DNA of 64,000 nucleotides, taken from positions 124,001-188,000 of the forward strand of contig NZ_ADAQ01000008.1 of NCBI RefSeq assembly GCF_000176515.1. Reading direction: 5' to 3'. The position numbers and the translations under genes are program-made. Shown here one piece after another: positions 55,999 through 64,000 of this stretch (position 1 is the stretch's first letter; each line of letters opens with the position of its first letter). Origin of the DNA: Grimontia hollisae CIP 101886. Lineage in GTDB: Bacteria; Pseudomonadota; Gammaproteobacteria; Enterobacterales; Vibrionaceae. Under the pieces are notes generated by a model that searched no databases, was not told the DNA's origin, and was given only the letters and a program-made list of their open reading frames with translations.

Positions 55999-56769
55999 AT
56001 GTACACGCTCACTGACGCCCAGGTCATGGCGTGGTTTGGTCAGATCTGGTGGCCGTTTCTTCGGATCGGTGCCTTTTTGACCATGATGCCCATCTTTGGT
56101 GGAATGAATATTCCCGTGCAAGTGCGGATCGGTTTGACGTGGTTGATTGCCGCCATTGCCGCGCCCTTGATGCCGCCTATGCCAGAGGTTGAACCTTTGT
56201 CATTGCAAGCCGCATTGTTGTCAGCGAAAGAAATTCTCATCGGCGGCATTATGGCGTTTGTGCTGGAGTTGCTATTCTCTGTTTTTATGACGCTCGGCCA
56301 AATTCTTTCCACTCAGATGGGATTGGGGATGGCGATGATGAATGACCCCGTCAATGGCGTCAGTATTGCGTCTATCGGTAAGTTCTATCAGCTTTTTGCG
56401 ATTTTGCTGTTTCTTGCTCTCGATGGTCACCTCATCGCATTAGAGGTAATCGTAACGAGTTTCGATATCTGGCAAGTCGGTGAAACAATGAGTCAAATGG
56501 CGCTCAAAACCGTATTCATGCAGTTTAGCTGGATGATAGGCGCAGCTTTGCTACTGTCCTTGCCCGCGATGATCGCTATGCTACTCGTGAATATTGCTTT
56601 CGGTGTCATGAACCGTGCCGCGCCGCAGTTGAATGTTTTTGCGCTGGGCTTTCCCATGACCTTGCTGCTGGGTCTCGCATGCCTGTTTCTGACCATGTCG
56701 GGCATTCCACATAACTTTGCCAATTTTTGTGGTGAGATTCTGACCCTGATGACGCACTTGGAGGGCTGA
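55999..56769 (+). CDS. fliR: Lateral flagellar export gate protein FliR
   Basis: 256 residues with about six membrane segments. Family sequences include LRIGAFLTMMPIFGG near the N-terminus and GLGMAMMNDPVNGVSIASIGKFYQLFAILLFLALDGH in the middle. Export pore component. 3 bases after fliQ and 4 before flhB. Confidence 0.95.
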   Translation: MYTLTDAQVMAWFGQIWWPFLRIGAFLTMMPIFGGMNIPVQVRIGLTWLIAAIAAPLMPPMPEVEPLSLQAALLSAKEILIGGIMAFVLELLFSVFMTLGQILSTQMGLGMAMMNDPVNGVSIASIGKFYQLFAILLFLALDGHLIALEVIVTSFDIWQVGETMSQMALKTVFMQFSWMIGAALLLSLPAMIAMLLVNIAFGVMNRAAPQLNVFALGFPMTLLLGLACLFLTMSGIPHNFANFCGEILTLMTHLEG

Positions 56770-56773
56770 TAAT

Positions 56774-57901
56774 ATGAGCGATAGCAGTGCCCAGGACAAA
56801 ACGGAACGCCCCAGTGAACAGAAAATTCGCAAGGCGCGCGAGGAGGGTAATCTCCCACGCTCCAGGGAATTGGTCACGGCGTTAATGATGGTTGCCAGCG
56901 CACTGCTGCTCAGTGCCTTTTCATCCGCAATACATCATACGATTGTTTCCGTGTCTGAAATGACACTGAATATCGACAAGGACACGATTTTCTCTCCAGA
57001 TAAAATGGGCGAACTTCTGTGGCAAAGTGCCATTTTGGCTACACAAGCCTTGGCACCCTTATTTGCGCTGATCATGCTGGTTTCGATCGGCGCAAATCTG
57101 CTTCGGGGTGGCTGGAATATATCGACCAAAGCCATGATGCCCAAGTTGTCGAAACTGAATCCCTTATCCGGTATCAAGCGTATTTTCTCTGCCAACTCTT
57201 TGGTTGAGCTGATTAAAAGCATATTGAAAGTCACCTTTATTGGTGGCGCGCTCTATTGGCTTATTAATCACTACCTAAATGAAATCATTGCCCTTCAGCA
57301 CACCCGCCTCAGTGCGGCTATTCCCGCTTTCCTGGACTTATTATGGACGGGCTTGTTTGTCTATGGCCTGGTGCTTTTATTTATCGCGGTGCTGGAAATG
57401 CCCTACTCTTCTTATGAATACATCAAAAAGCTGAAGATGACGAAACAAGAGGTAAAAGAAGAGCACAAAAACACAGAAGGCCGACCGGAAATCAAAGCGC
57501 GTATACGACAGCTCCAGCGCCAGATGTCACAACGTGCATTTGCCAAAACGGTACCGACAGCCGACGTGATTATTACCAACCCAACCCATTATGCGGTCGC
57601 GTTGAAATATGATCTCAGCAAAGCTAACGCACCGTTTGTGATTGCAAAAGGTGTCGATCAGGCGGCGCTGCAAATCCGACAAATTGCGCAACAACACGGT
57701 TTACCGGTCGTTGAGGTACCGCCTCTTGCCCGCGCGGTGTATTACTCTACCAATGAATGGCAAGAAATCCCGGCACAACTGTATGTCGCTGTTGCCCATG
57801 TACTGAACTATGTCTTCCAGTTGGATCAATACAAGAAAGGCAGACAGAGTAACCGGCCTACGTTTCCTACAGTGGTTGTCCCTGAAGAACTTCGACGATA
57901 A
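56774..57901 (+). CDS. flhB: Lateral export switch protein FlhB
   Basis: 375 residues (E. coli 382). The N-terminus DKTERPSEQKIRKAREEGNLPRSREL is the family start, followed by four membrane segments. The cytoplasmic domain carries the self-cleavage motif N269-P-T-H. It switches export from rod/hook to filament substrates together with FliK. 3 bases before the flhA open frame. Confidence 0.97.
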   Translation: MSDSSAQDKTERPSEQKIRKAREEGNLPRSRELVTALMMVASALLLSAFSSAIHHTIVSVSEMTLNIDKDTIFSPDKMGELLWQSAILATQALAPLFALIMLVSIGANLLRGGWNISTKAMMPKLSKLNPLSGIKRIFSANSLVELIKSILKVTFIGGALYWLINHYLNEIIALQHTRLSAAIPAFLDLLWTGLFVYGLVLLFIAVLEMPYSSYEYIKKLKMTKQEVKEEHKNTEGRPEIKARIRQLQRQMSQRAFAKTVPTADVIITNPTHYAVALKYDLSKANAPFVIAKGVDQAALQIRQIAQQHGLPVVEVPPLARAVYYSTNEWQEIPAQLYVAVAHVLNYVFQLDQYKKGRQSNRPTFPTVVVPEELRR

Positions 57902-57910
57902 GCGGTGATC

Positions 57911-60016
57911 ATGAAAACGAAATTTGCCTCTATCAATCAAGTAGTAGCCAAAGGAAAACTGGGGATCCCTCTCCTGCTGATGACCATTCTGGCGATGGTG
58001 ATGCTGCCCATGCCGCCTTTCTTGCTGGATATCCTGTTCACGTTCAACATTGTGCTGGCATTGATAGTCATGCTGGTCGCCGTTTACAGCAAAAAACCGC
58101 TCGATTTCTCTGTGTTCCCCAGCATTTTACTTGTTGCCACCCTGTTGCGTCTGGCACTGAACGTGGCCTCAACCCGTGTTGTATTGTTGCATGGCCATGA
58201 AGGTGGCGATGCCGCCGGTAAGGTGATCCAGGCGTTTGGTGATGTCGTTATCGGCGGTAACTACGTGGTCGGTATGGTGGTGTTCGTTATTTTAATGATC
58301 ATCAACTTCGTTGTGGTCACCAAAGGGGGCGAACGCATTTCCGAAGTGAGTGCACGCTTTACACTTGATGCCATGCCCGGCAAGCAGATGGCGATTGATG
58401 CAGACCTCAATGCCGGCATTATCGATCATCTGGAAGCCAAAGCACGACGTGAAACCATTGCCACCGAAGCCGATTTCTATGGTTCGATGGACGGTGCATC
58501 GAAGTTTGTCCGGGGCGATGCCATCGCCGGGATGTTGATCCTGTTCATCAACATCATCGGCGGTATCGCGATCGGTGTGTTCTCTTACGGTTTAGACTTT
58601 TCCTCCGCGTTCAAAACCTACGCCCTGTTAACCATTGGTGATGGTCTGGTTGCGCAAATCCCATCCCTTTTGCTTGCCACCGCCTCTGCGATCATTGTGA
58701 CCCGGGTGAGTGATGCGTCAGACCTTTCCGGTCAAATTTCGCGTCAGATGCTGGCCTCTCCCGTTGTTATCTTAGTGGTAGCAGGCATTATGGTGGTGCT
58801 CGGCCTGATTCCTGGTATGCCACACCTTGCCTTTTTAAGCTTCGCTGCCGTGCTGGGCCTGGTCGGCTGGAAATTGCAACAACGGACGGAAAGTCCGCAA
58901 GTCGCGGAAGATCTGGCCCGTGCTGAGGCCCTGGTTGAAGCCGCTCCTATTGCACAAGAACACCACGAAATCAGTGCCAGTGATATTCCGCGCGTCCATG
59001 CGATAACACTGAGTGTCGGATACCGGTTGGTGAACCTTATCGACCGTCGTCAGGGTGCAGAGCTGCTTAATCGGCTGGCAGGCATTCGTAAAACCCTGTC
59101 AGAAAAACGTGGCTTTGTGATCCCACAGATTCATGTCCGTGATGATTTAGGGTTGGAGCCAAATGAGTATCAAATCGCAGTACGCGATGCGAACGTGGAA
59201 AAAGTGGAGCTGGAACTGGACCACCTGCTGGCGATCAACCCAGGTCAGGTATTCGGCGAGGTCGATGGCATTTTAACCCGCGACCCGGCTTACAATATGG
59301 AAGCCGTCTGGATAAAAACGGCCAACAAAGACAAAGCCATCAACCTGGGGTATACCGTCGTTGACCATGCCACTATCATCTCGACACATATCAGCAAAAT
59401 CTTCAACGAGTATGTTGATGAGATTATCGGGCCCGATGAAGTAGAAAGCGTGATGAATCGGCTGAGCCAGTTGAACACGCGTCTTGCCGACGATTTACGA
59501 CAGAAACTGACACCACAACAATTGCTGCGCGTATTCCGCCAACTGGCCGTAGATGGCGTGTCACTGAACGATATCGTGACCATCGCAAACGCCCTGGTGG
59601 AATCGTCAGAATTGTCAAAAGACCCCATCTTTCTTGCCGCCGACATTCGCTGTGCACTGCGTCGAAATATTCTCAGTGCGCTAGTCGGCACGGCACGGGA
59701 AGTGGCGGCAATTACCCTCTCTGGTGAATTAGAAAACATGCTATTGGACGCGCTCAGTCAGGCACAGGCCAGTGGACACGTTCAGTTGGATGGCTTTGCA
59801 CTGGAACCCAGCCTGATCGATAAGCTGCAACGCAGCCTGCCTGACGTATTGGATTCCATGCGCATCAATGGCCATCCCCCTATTTTATTGGTCATGCCGC
59901 AGTTACGCCCATTGCTGGCCCGCTACGCACGCGTCTGTGCGCGAGGGCTTTACGTACTCTCGTTTAACGAAATTCCCGATGACAGAAATGTGTCTGTTGT
60001 TGGCAACATGGGCTGA
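57911..60016 (+). CDS. flhA: Lateral flagellar export gate protein FlhA
   Basis: 701 residues from ATG 57911 (GGTGATC before it; a GTG two codons earlier is also in frame). Eight membrane helices fill the first 320 residues. The FHIPEP signature region includes LLRLALNVASTRVVLLHGHEGGDAAGKVIQAFG and VTKGGERISEVSARFTLDAMPGKQMAIDADLNAG. The C-terminal half is the cytoplasmic substrate-docking ring. Last gene of the lateral locus; no clear terminator before gmk was found. Confidence 0.97.
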   Translation: MKTKFASINQVVAKGKLGIPLLLMTILAMVMLPMPPFLLDILFTFNIVLALIVMLVAVYSKKPLDFSVFPSILLVATLLRLALNVASTRVVLLHGHEGGDAAGKVIQAFGDVVIGGNYVVGMVVFVILMIINFVVVTKGGERISEVSARFTLDAMPGKQMAIDADLNAGIIDHLEAKARRETIATEADFYGSMDGASKFVRGDAIAGMLILFINIIGGIAIGVFSYGLDFSSAFKTYALLTIGDGLVAQIPSLLLATASAIIVTRVSDASDLSGQISRQMLASPVVILVVAGIMVVLGLIPGMPHLAFLSFAAVLGLVGWKLQQRTESPQVAEDLARAEALVEAAPIAQEHHEISASDIPRVHAITLSVGYRLVNLIDRRQGAELLNRLAGIRKTLSEKRGFVIPQIHVRDDLGLEPNEYQIAVRDANVEKVELELDHLLAINPGQVFGEVDGILTRDPAYNMEAVWIKTANKDKAINLGYTVVDHATIISTHISKIFNEYVDEIIGPDEVESVMNRLSQLNTRLADDLRQKLTPQQLLRVFRQLAVDGVSLNDIVTIANALVESSELSKDPIFLAADIRCALRRNILSALVGTAREVAAITLSGELENMLLDALSQAQASGHVQLDGFALEPSLIDKLQRSLPDVLDSMRINGHPPILLVMPQLRPLLARYARVCARGLYVLSFNEIPDDRNVSVVGNMG

Positions 60017-60109
60017 TAACACACCATCACCCAACATGCGGTATGCTTTCTAACACCACAGGAAAGCGTGAGAAAAGCACGCAACGCAGTCAAGGTGGAT
60101 TTTTTTTAG

Positions 60110-60784
<675 letters not shown>

Positions 60785-60810
60785 AGCGCGCTGACAGCAA
60801 AAGATGTTTG

Positions 60811-60839
60811 TTGTTTAGGCCAGTTCGCTTTTGTATAAT
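60811..60839 (+). promoter_or_regulatory. Sigma-70 promoter of rpoZ-spoT
   Basis: TTGTTT (60811-60816), 17-base spacer, TATAAT (60834-60839), about 40 bases before rpoZ. Confidence 0.7.
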
Positions 60840-60878
60840 TTTCGGTCATTTTGATTTTATTACTTACTGGAGTTCTTC

Positions 60879-61154
60879 ATGGCACGCGTAACCGTTCAAG
60901 ACGCTGTTGAAAAAATTGGCAACCGTTTCGACCTAGTATTGGTAGCAGCTCGCCGCGCACGCCAAATGCAAACTGGTGGTAAAGACGCACTGGTTCAGGA
61001 AGAGAATGACAAGCAAACTGTTATCGCTCTGCGTGAAATTGAGGAAGGCCTGATCACCAAAGAGATCCTGGATGCCCGTGAGCGTCAAGAGCAACAAGAA
61101 CAGGAAGCAGCAGAAATGGCTGCTGTCAGCACCATCACAGGAACTCTTCGCTAA
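60879..61154 (+). CDS. rpoZ: RNA polymerase omega subunit
   Basis: 91 residues, starting [34 protein letters not shown], as in E. coli omega (91). It stabilises beta' and forms part of the ppGpp site 1. GGAG precedes the ATG. spoT follows 24 bases later, pairing the ppGpp target subunit with the ppGpp enzyme. Confidence 0.98.
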   Translation: MARVTVQDAVEKIGNRFDLVLVAARRARQMQTGGKDALVQEENDKQTVIALREIEEGLITKEILDARERQEQQEQEAAEMAAVSTITGTLR

Positions 61155-61178
61155 TCTAACGTCAGGGAAGCAGGCAGA

Positions 61179-63287
61179 TTGTATCTCTTTGATAGCCTGA
61201 AAGAAGTCGCTGCACAATATTTGCCGGAGCCTCACCTTGAGGCACTCCGGCAAGCGTATTTGGTCGCACGAGATGCCCACGAAGGGCAAACCCGCTCAAG
61301 CGGTGAACCCTATATCATCCACCCTATCGCTGTTGCCCGTATCCTTGCGGAAATGCGTCTCGACCACGAAACCCTGATGGCAGCCCTGCTGCATGACGTG
61401 ATTGAAGACACCGAAGTCACCAAAGAAGACCTGCAACAGCGTTTTGGCGATACCGTCGCCGATTTGGTGGATGGCGTCTCCAAGCTTGATAAACTCAAAT
61501 TCCGCGATCGTCAGGAAGCGCAGGCGGAGAACTTCCGCAAAATGATCATGGCCATGGCCCATGATATCCGCGTTATCCTGATCAAACTCGCTGACCGCAC
61601 ACACAATATGCGCACGCTGGGCGCACTGCGTCCGGACAAACGTCGCCGTATCGCCCGCGAAACCCTTGAGATTTTCTCCCCGCTGGCACACCGGCTGGGT
61701 ATCCACAATATCAAGGTGGAACTGGAAGAGCTCGGCTTTGAGGCCCTCTACCCCAACCGCTACCGCGTGTTGCGTGAAGTGGTGATCCAGGCGCGTGGCA
61801 ACCGCAAAGAGATGATCCAGAAAATCCACGCCGAAATTGAAGGCCGCCTCCAGGATGCGGGCATCAATGCCAAGGTGCTGGGCCGTGAGAAGAACCTCTA
61901 CTCCATCTACAACAAGATGAAGAATAAAGAGCAGCGCTTCCACACCATCATGGATCTCTATGCCTTCCGGGTGATTGTCGACACGGTCGATACCTGCTAC
62001 CGGGTGCTGGGGCAGATGCATAACCTGTACAAGCCACGCCCGGGCCGGATGAAAGATTACATCGCGGTGCCGAAAGCGAACGGCTACCAGTCCCTGCACA
62101 CGTCCATGATTGGCCCCCACGGCGTACCGGTGGAAGTGCAAATCCGTACCGAAGACATGGATCAGATGGCGGACAAAGGAGTCGCGGCACACTGGGCATA
62201 CAAAGACGGTGCCGAGCGCGCCAGTGGTGGTGGCACAACCGCACAGGTCCGGGCCCAGCGCTGGATGCAGAGCCTGCTGGAGCTCCAGCAAAGTGCCGGC
62301 AGCTCATTTGAGTTTATCGAGAGCGTGAAATCAGACCTGTTCCCCGACGAACTGTTTGTCTTTACGCCGAAAGGACGCATTGTCGAATTGCCGGTCGGTG
62401 CGACGGCAGTGGACTTCGCCTATGCAGTACATACCGATGTGGGCAACTCCTGTGTCGGAGCCCGGGTGAACCGCCAGTCTTACCCGCTCAGCCAGCCGCT
62501 GAAAAACGGCCAGACCATCGAGATCATCACCGCCCCCGGAGCACGCCCCAATGCTGCCTGGCTGAATTATGTGGTGACCTCGCGGGCACGTACCAAGATT
62601 CGCCAGGTGTTGAAAACCAAGCGTCGCGAAGAATCCATTATCCTTGGCCGTCGCCTGCTCAACCATGCCCTGGGTGAAAAGAACATTCAGGACATTGAGC
62701 AGGAGAACATCGACAAGGTTCTGGTGGATCTGAAACTCGACACCATCAACGACCTGCTGGCTGCTATTGGTCTGGGTGAATTGATGAGTGTGGTGATCGC
62801 CAAGCGCCTGCTGGGTGATGCAGACAGCCTGGAAGAGCAAGGCGGATGCCTGCCTATCCGGGGCGCTGAAGGCATCCTGCTGACCTATGCCAACTGCTGC
62901 CGCCCTATTCCAGGCGATCATATCGTCGGTCACGTCAGTCCGGGCAAAGGTCTGGTTATCCATCGCGAAGAGTGTGCCAACATCCGCGGTTACAGTCAGG
63001 AGCCGGATAAATATATGCCCGTGGAATGGGGCGCCGATATCGATCAGGACTTTGCTACCGCATTGCGTATCGATATGCACAACCACCAGGGTGCACTGGC
63101 AGACCTGACCAATGCCATCGCGGCCACAGGCTCAAATATCCAGGGCCTGACCACCGAAGAGCGCGACGGCCGCCTGTACACGATTTACGTTAAGCTAACG
63201 ACCAAAAACCGCGTACACCTGGCCAATATCATGCGCCGCCTCCGGATCATGCCGAATGTGGTGAAAGTGGTCCGACGAAAAAACTGA
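61179..63287 (+). CDS. spoT: Bifunctional (p)ppGpp synthetase/hydrolase SpoT
   Basis: 702 residues (E. coli 702) beginning at TTG 61179 (MYLFDSLKEV), the same start as in E. coli. The N-terminal HD hydrolase has GEPYIIHP and LLHDVIEDT. The synthetase domain has GREKNLYSIYNKM and KPRPGRMKDYIAVPKANGYQSLHT. TGS (VFTPKGRIVELPVGATAVDFAYAVHTDVG) and a C-terminal ACT domain follow. It controls the stringent response to starvation. Confidence 0.98.
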   Translation: MYLFDSLKEVAAQYLPEPHLEALRQAYLVARDAHEGQTRSSGEPYIIHPIAVARILAEMRLDHETLMAALLHDVIEDTEVTKEDLQQRFGDTVADLVDGVSKLDKLKFRDRQEAQAENFRKMIMAMAHDIRVILIKLADRTHNMRTLGALRPDKRRRIARETLEIFSPLAHRLGIHNIKVELEELGFEALYPNRYRVLREVVIQARGNRKEMIQKIHAEIEGRLQDAGINAKVLGREKNLYSIYNKMKNKEQRFHTIMDLYAFRVIVDTVDTCYRVLGQMHNLYKPRPGRMKDYIAVPKANGYQSLHTSMIGPHGVPVEVQIRTEDMDQMADKGVAAHWAYKDGAERASGGGTTAQVRAQRWMQSLLELQQSAGSSFEFIESVKSDLFPDELFVFTPKGRIVELPVGATAVDFAYAVHTDVGNSCVGARVNRQSYPLSQPLKNGQTIEIITAPGARPNAAWLNYVVTSRARTKIRQVLKTKRREESIILGRRLLNHALGEKNIQDIEQENIDKVLVDLKLDTINDLLAAIGLGELMSVVIAKRLLGDADSLEEQGGCLPIRGAEGILLTYANCCRPIPGDHIVGHVSPGKGLVIHREECANIRGYSQEPDKYMPVEWGADIDQDFATALRIDMHNHQGALADLTNAIAATGSNIQGLTTEERDGRLYTIYVKLTTKNRVHLANIMRRLRIMPNVVKVVRRKN

Positions 63288-63312
63288 CCTGAGCGTCCTC
63301 GATCAACCAAAG

Positions 63313-63335
63313 CGCCCGCTGATGCGGGCGTTTTT
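63313..63335 (+). terminator. Terminator after spoT
   Basis: CGCCCGC / GCGGGCG with a TGAT loop, followed by TTTTT, 26 bases after spoT and 16 before trmH. Confidence 0.85.
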
Positions 63336-63350
63336 ATAAACGGGAAACAC

Positions 63351-64000
63351 ATGACACCAGAACGTTTTGCACGCATTCATGAGGTACTGGCCACCCGCCA
63401 GCCCGACCTGACAGTGTGCATGGAAGAAGTCCACAAGCCGAACAATATCTCTGCCATTATCCGCACGGCGGACGCCGTAGGCATTCATCAGGTTCACGCT
63501 GTCTGGCCGAAAAACAGCAAGATGCGCACTTTAGGCGGCACCTCTGCCGGCGCCCGCAACTGGGTGGATGTTGTCACCCATGACAACACGCCGGACGCCT
63601 TTGCTGCCCTAAAAGCCAAAGGGATGCAGATCCTGGTCACCAACCTGTCCGAGACCGCGGTAGACTTTCGTGAGATTGATTACACCAAACCGACCGCCAT
63701 TGTGATGGGGCAGGAGAAAACCGGGATCAGCCAACAAGCGCTGGCACTGGCCGATCAGGACATCATCATTCCCATGGTAGGTATGGTACAGTCACTCAAT
63801 GTCTCGGTCGCCAGTGCATTGATTCTTTACGAAGCACAGCGCCAGCGCCAGAATGCCGGTATGTACCAGCGCACCCGTACCCTGATCCCACAGGCGGAGG
63901 TTGACCGGATCCTTTTTGAACGGGGTCATCCGGTGCTGGCAAAAGTGGCCAGGCGCAAAGGCCTGCCTTACCCGGCGCTCGATGACGAAGGTCAAATTGT
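63351..64000 (+). CDS. trmH: tRNA (guanosine-18-2'-O)-methyltransferase (3' end missing)
   Basis: 216 codons from ATG 63351 to the right edge with no stop. SPOUT-class motifs are present: NISAIIRTADAVG (motif 1), IVMGQEKTGIS (motif 2) and IIIPMVGMVQSLNVSVASALILYEAQRQR (motif 3, forming the SAM-binding knot). It methylates the ribose of G18 in tRNA. E. coli TrmH is 229 residues, so only about a dozen residues lie outside. spoT-trmH is a conserved pair. Confidence 0.96.
   Translation, partial: MTPERFARIHEVLATRQPDLTVCMEEVHKPNNISAIIRTADAVGIHQVHAVWPKNSKMRTLGGTSAGARNWVDVVTHDNTPDAFAALKAKGMQILVTNLSETAVDFREIDYTKPTAIVMGQEKTGISQQALALADQDIIIPMVGMVQSLNVSVASALILYEAQRQRQNAGMYQRTRTLIPQAEVDRILFERGHPVLAKVARRKGLPYPALDDEGQI

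Noticed and set aside
61296-62291. Long antisense open frame (331 codons) inside spoT
   Set aside because: It is the mirror of a highly conserved spoT gene with GC-rich third positions, has no recognisable domain and no ribosome site.

Overview
The window is chromosomal DNA of a gammaproteobacterium, most likely a member of the Vibrionaceae with close to 50% GC. The best evidence is the run of core genes and the closeness of their products to the E. coli/Vibrio proteins (CoaD, MutM, L33, L28, RadC, CoaBC, Dut, SlmA, PyrE, Rph, YicC, Gmk, RpoZ, SpoT, TrmH), a Kdo kinase paired with WaaA, and a lateral (Flag-2/laf type) flagellar locus with MotY and LafK. I cannot name the genus from sequence alone.

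Layout. (1) 1-7.3 kb: envelope polysaccharide genes. These are a GtrB/GtrA/membrane-glycosyltransferase trio, the Kdo transferase waaA, the Kdo kinase kdkA, two GT9 heptosyltransferase-type genes and a WaaE-type GT2 enzyme. (2) 7.4-16.1 kb: housekeeping genes coaD, mutM, a membrane-anchored unknown, rpmG-rpmB, radC, coaBC, dut, slmA, rph-pyrE with an attenuator, and yicC. As written, dut has its start ATG out of frame with the rest of the gene because of an A8 run. (3) 16.2-21.9 kb: a gluconate/Entner-Doudoroff regulon, with gntR, gntK-edd and divergent gntT-eda. Near-identical GntR-type operators lie in front of gntR and between gntK and gntT.

(4) 21.9-60.0 kb: a compact lateral flagellar locus of 41 genes lying between eda and gmk. 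Blocks from left to right are: the late block lafBCDEFSTU plus a fliB lysine methylase gene; two tandem near-identical flagellin genes; a flagellin-like gene (lafW); flgBCDEFGHIJKL; divergent flgAMN; fliEFGHIJ, lafK and motY; a 750-bp AT-rich divergent control region; and fliMNPQR-flhBA. The locus has its own sigma-54 activator (LafK), sigma-28 (LafS), anti-sigma factor (FlgM), stator (LafT/LafU), rod, hook, ring, cap, chaperone and export genes. It has no chemotaxis genes, fliO or flhFG. Sigma-54 sites are visible upstream of flgB and lafB. A shared sigma-28-like motif precedes both flagellin genes and flgM. This suggests the cascade LafK/sigma-54 to structural genes and LafS, then LafS to flagellin.

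(5) 60.1-64 kb: gmk, rpoZ, spoT and the 5' part of trmH, a conserved gammaproteobacterial order.

The most unusual points are the flagellin methylase translationally coupled to the lateral stator operon, the mosaic tandem flagellins, the flagellin-like LafW, a FliM without the CheY-binding N-terminus, a LafK with a degenerate receiver domain, and the dut start-site frameshift.
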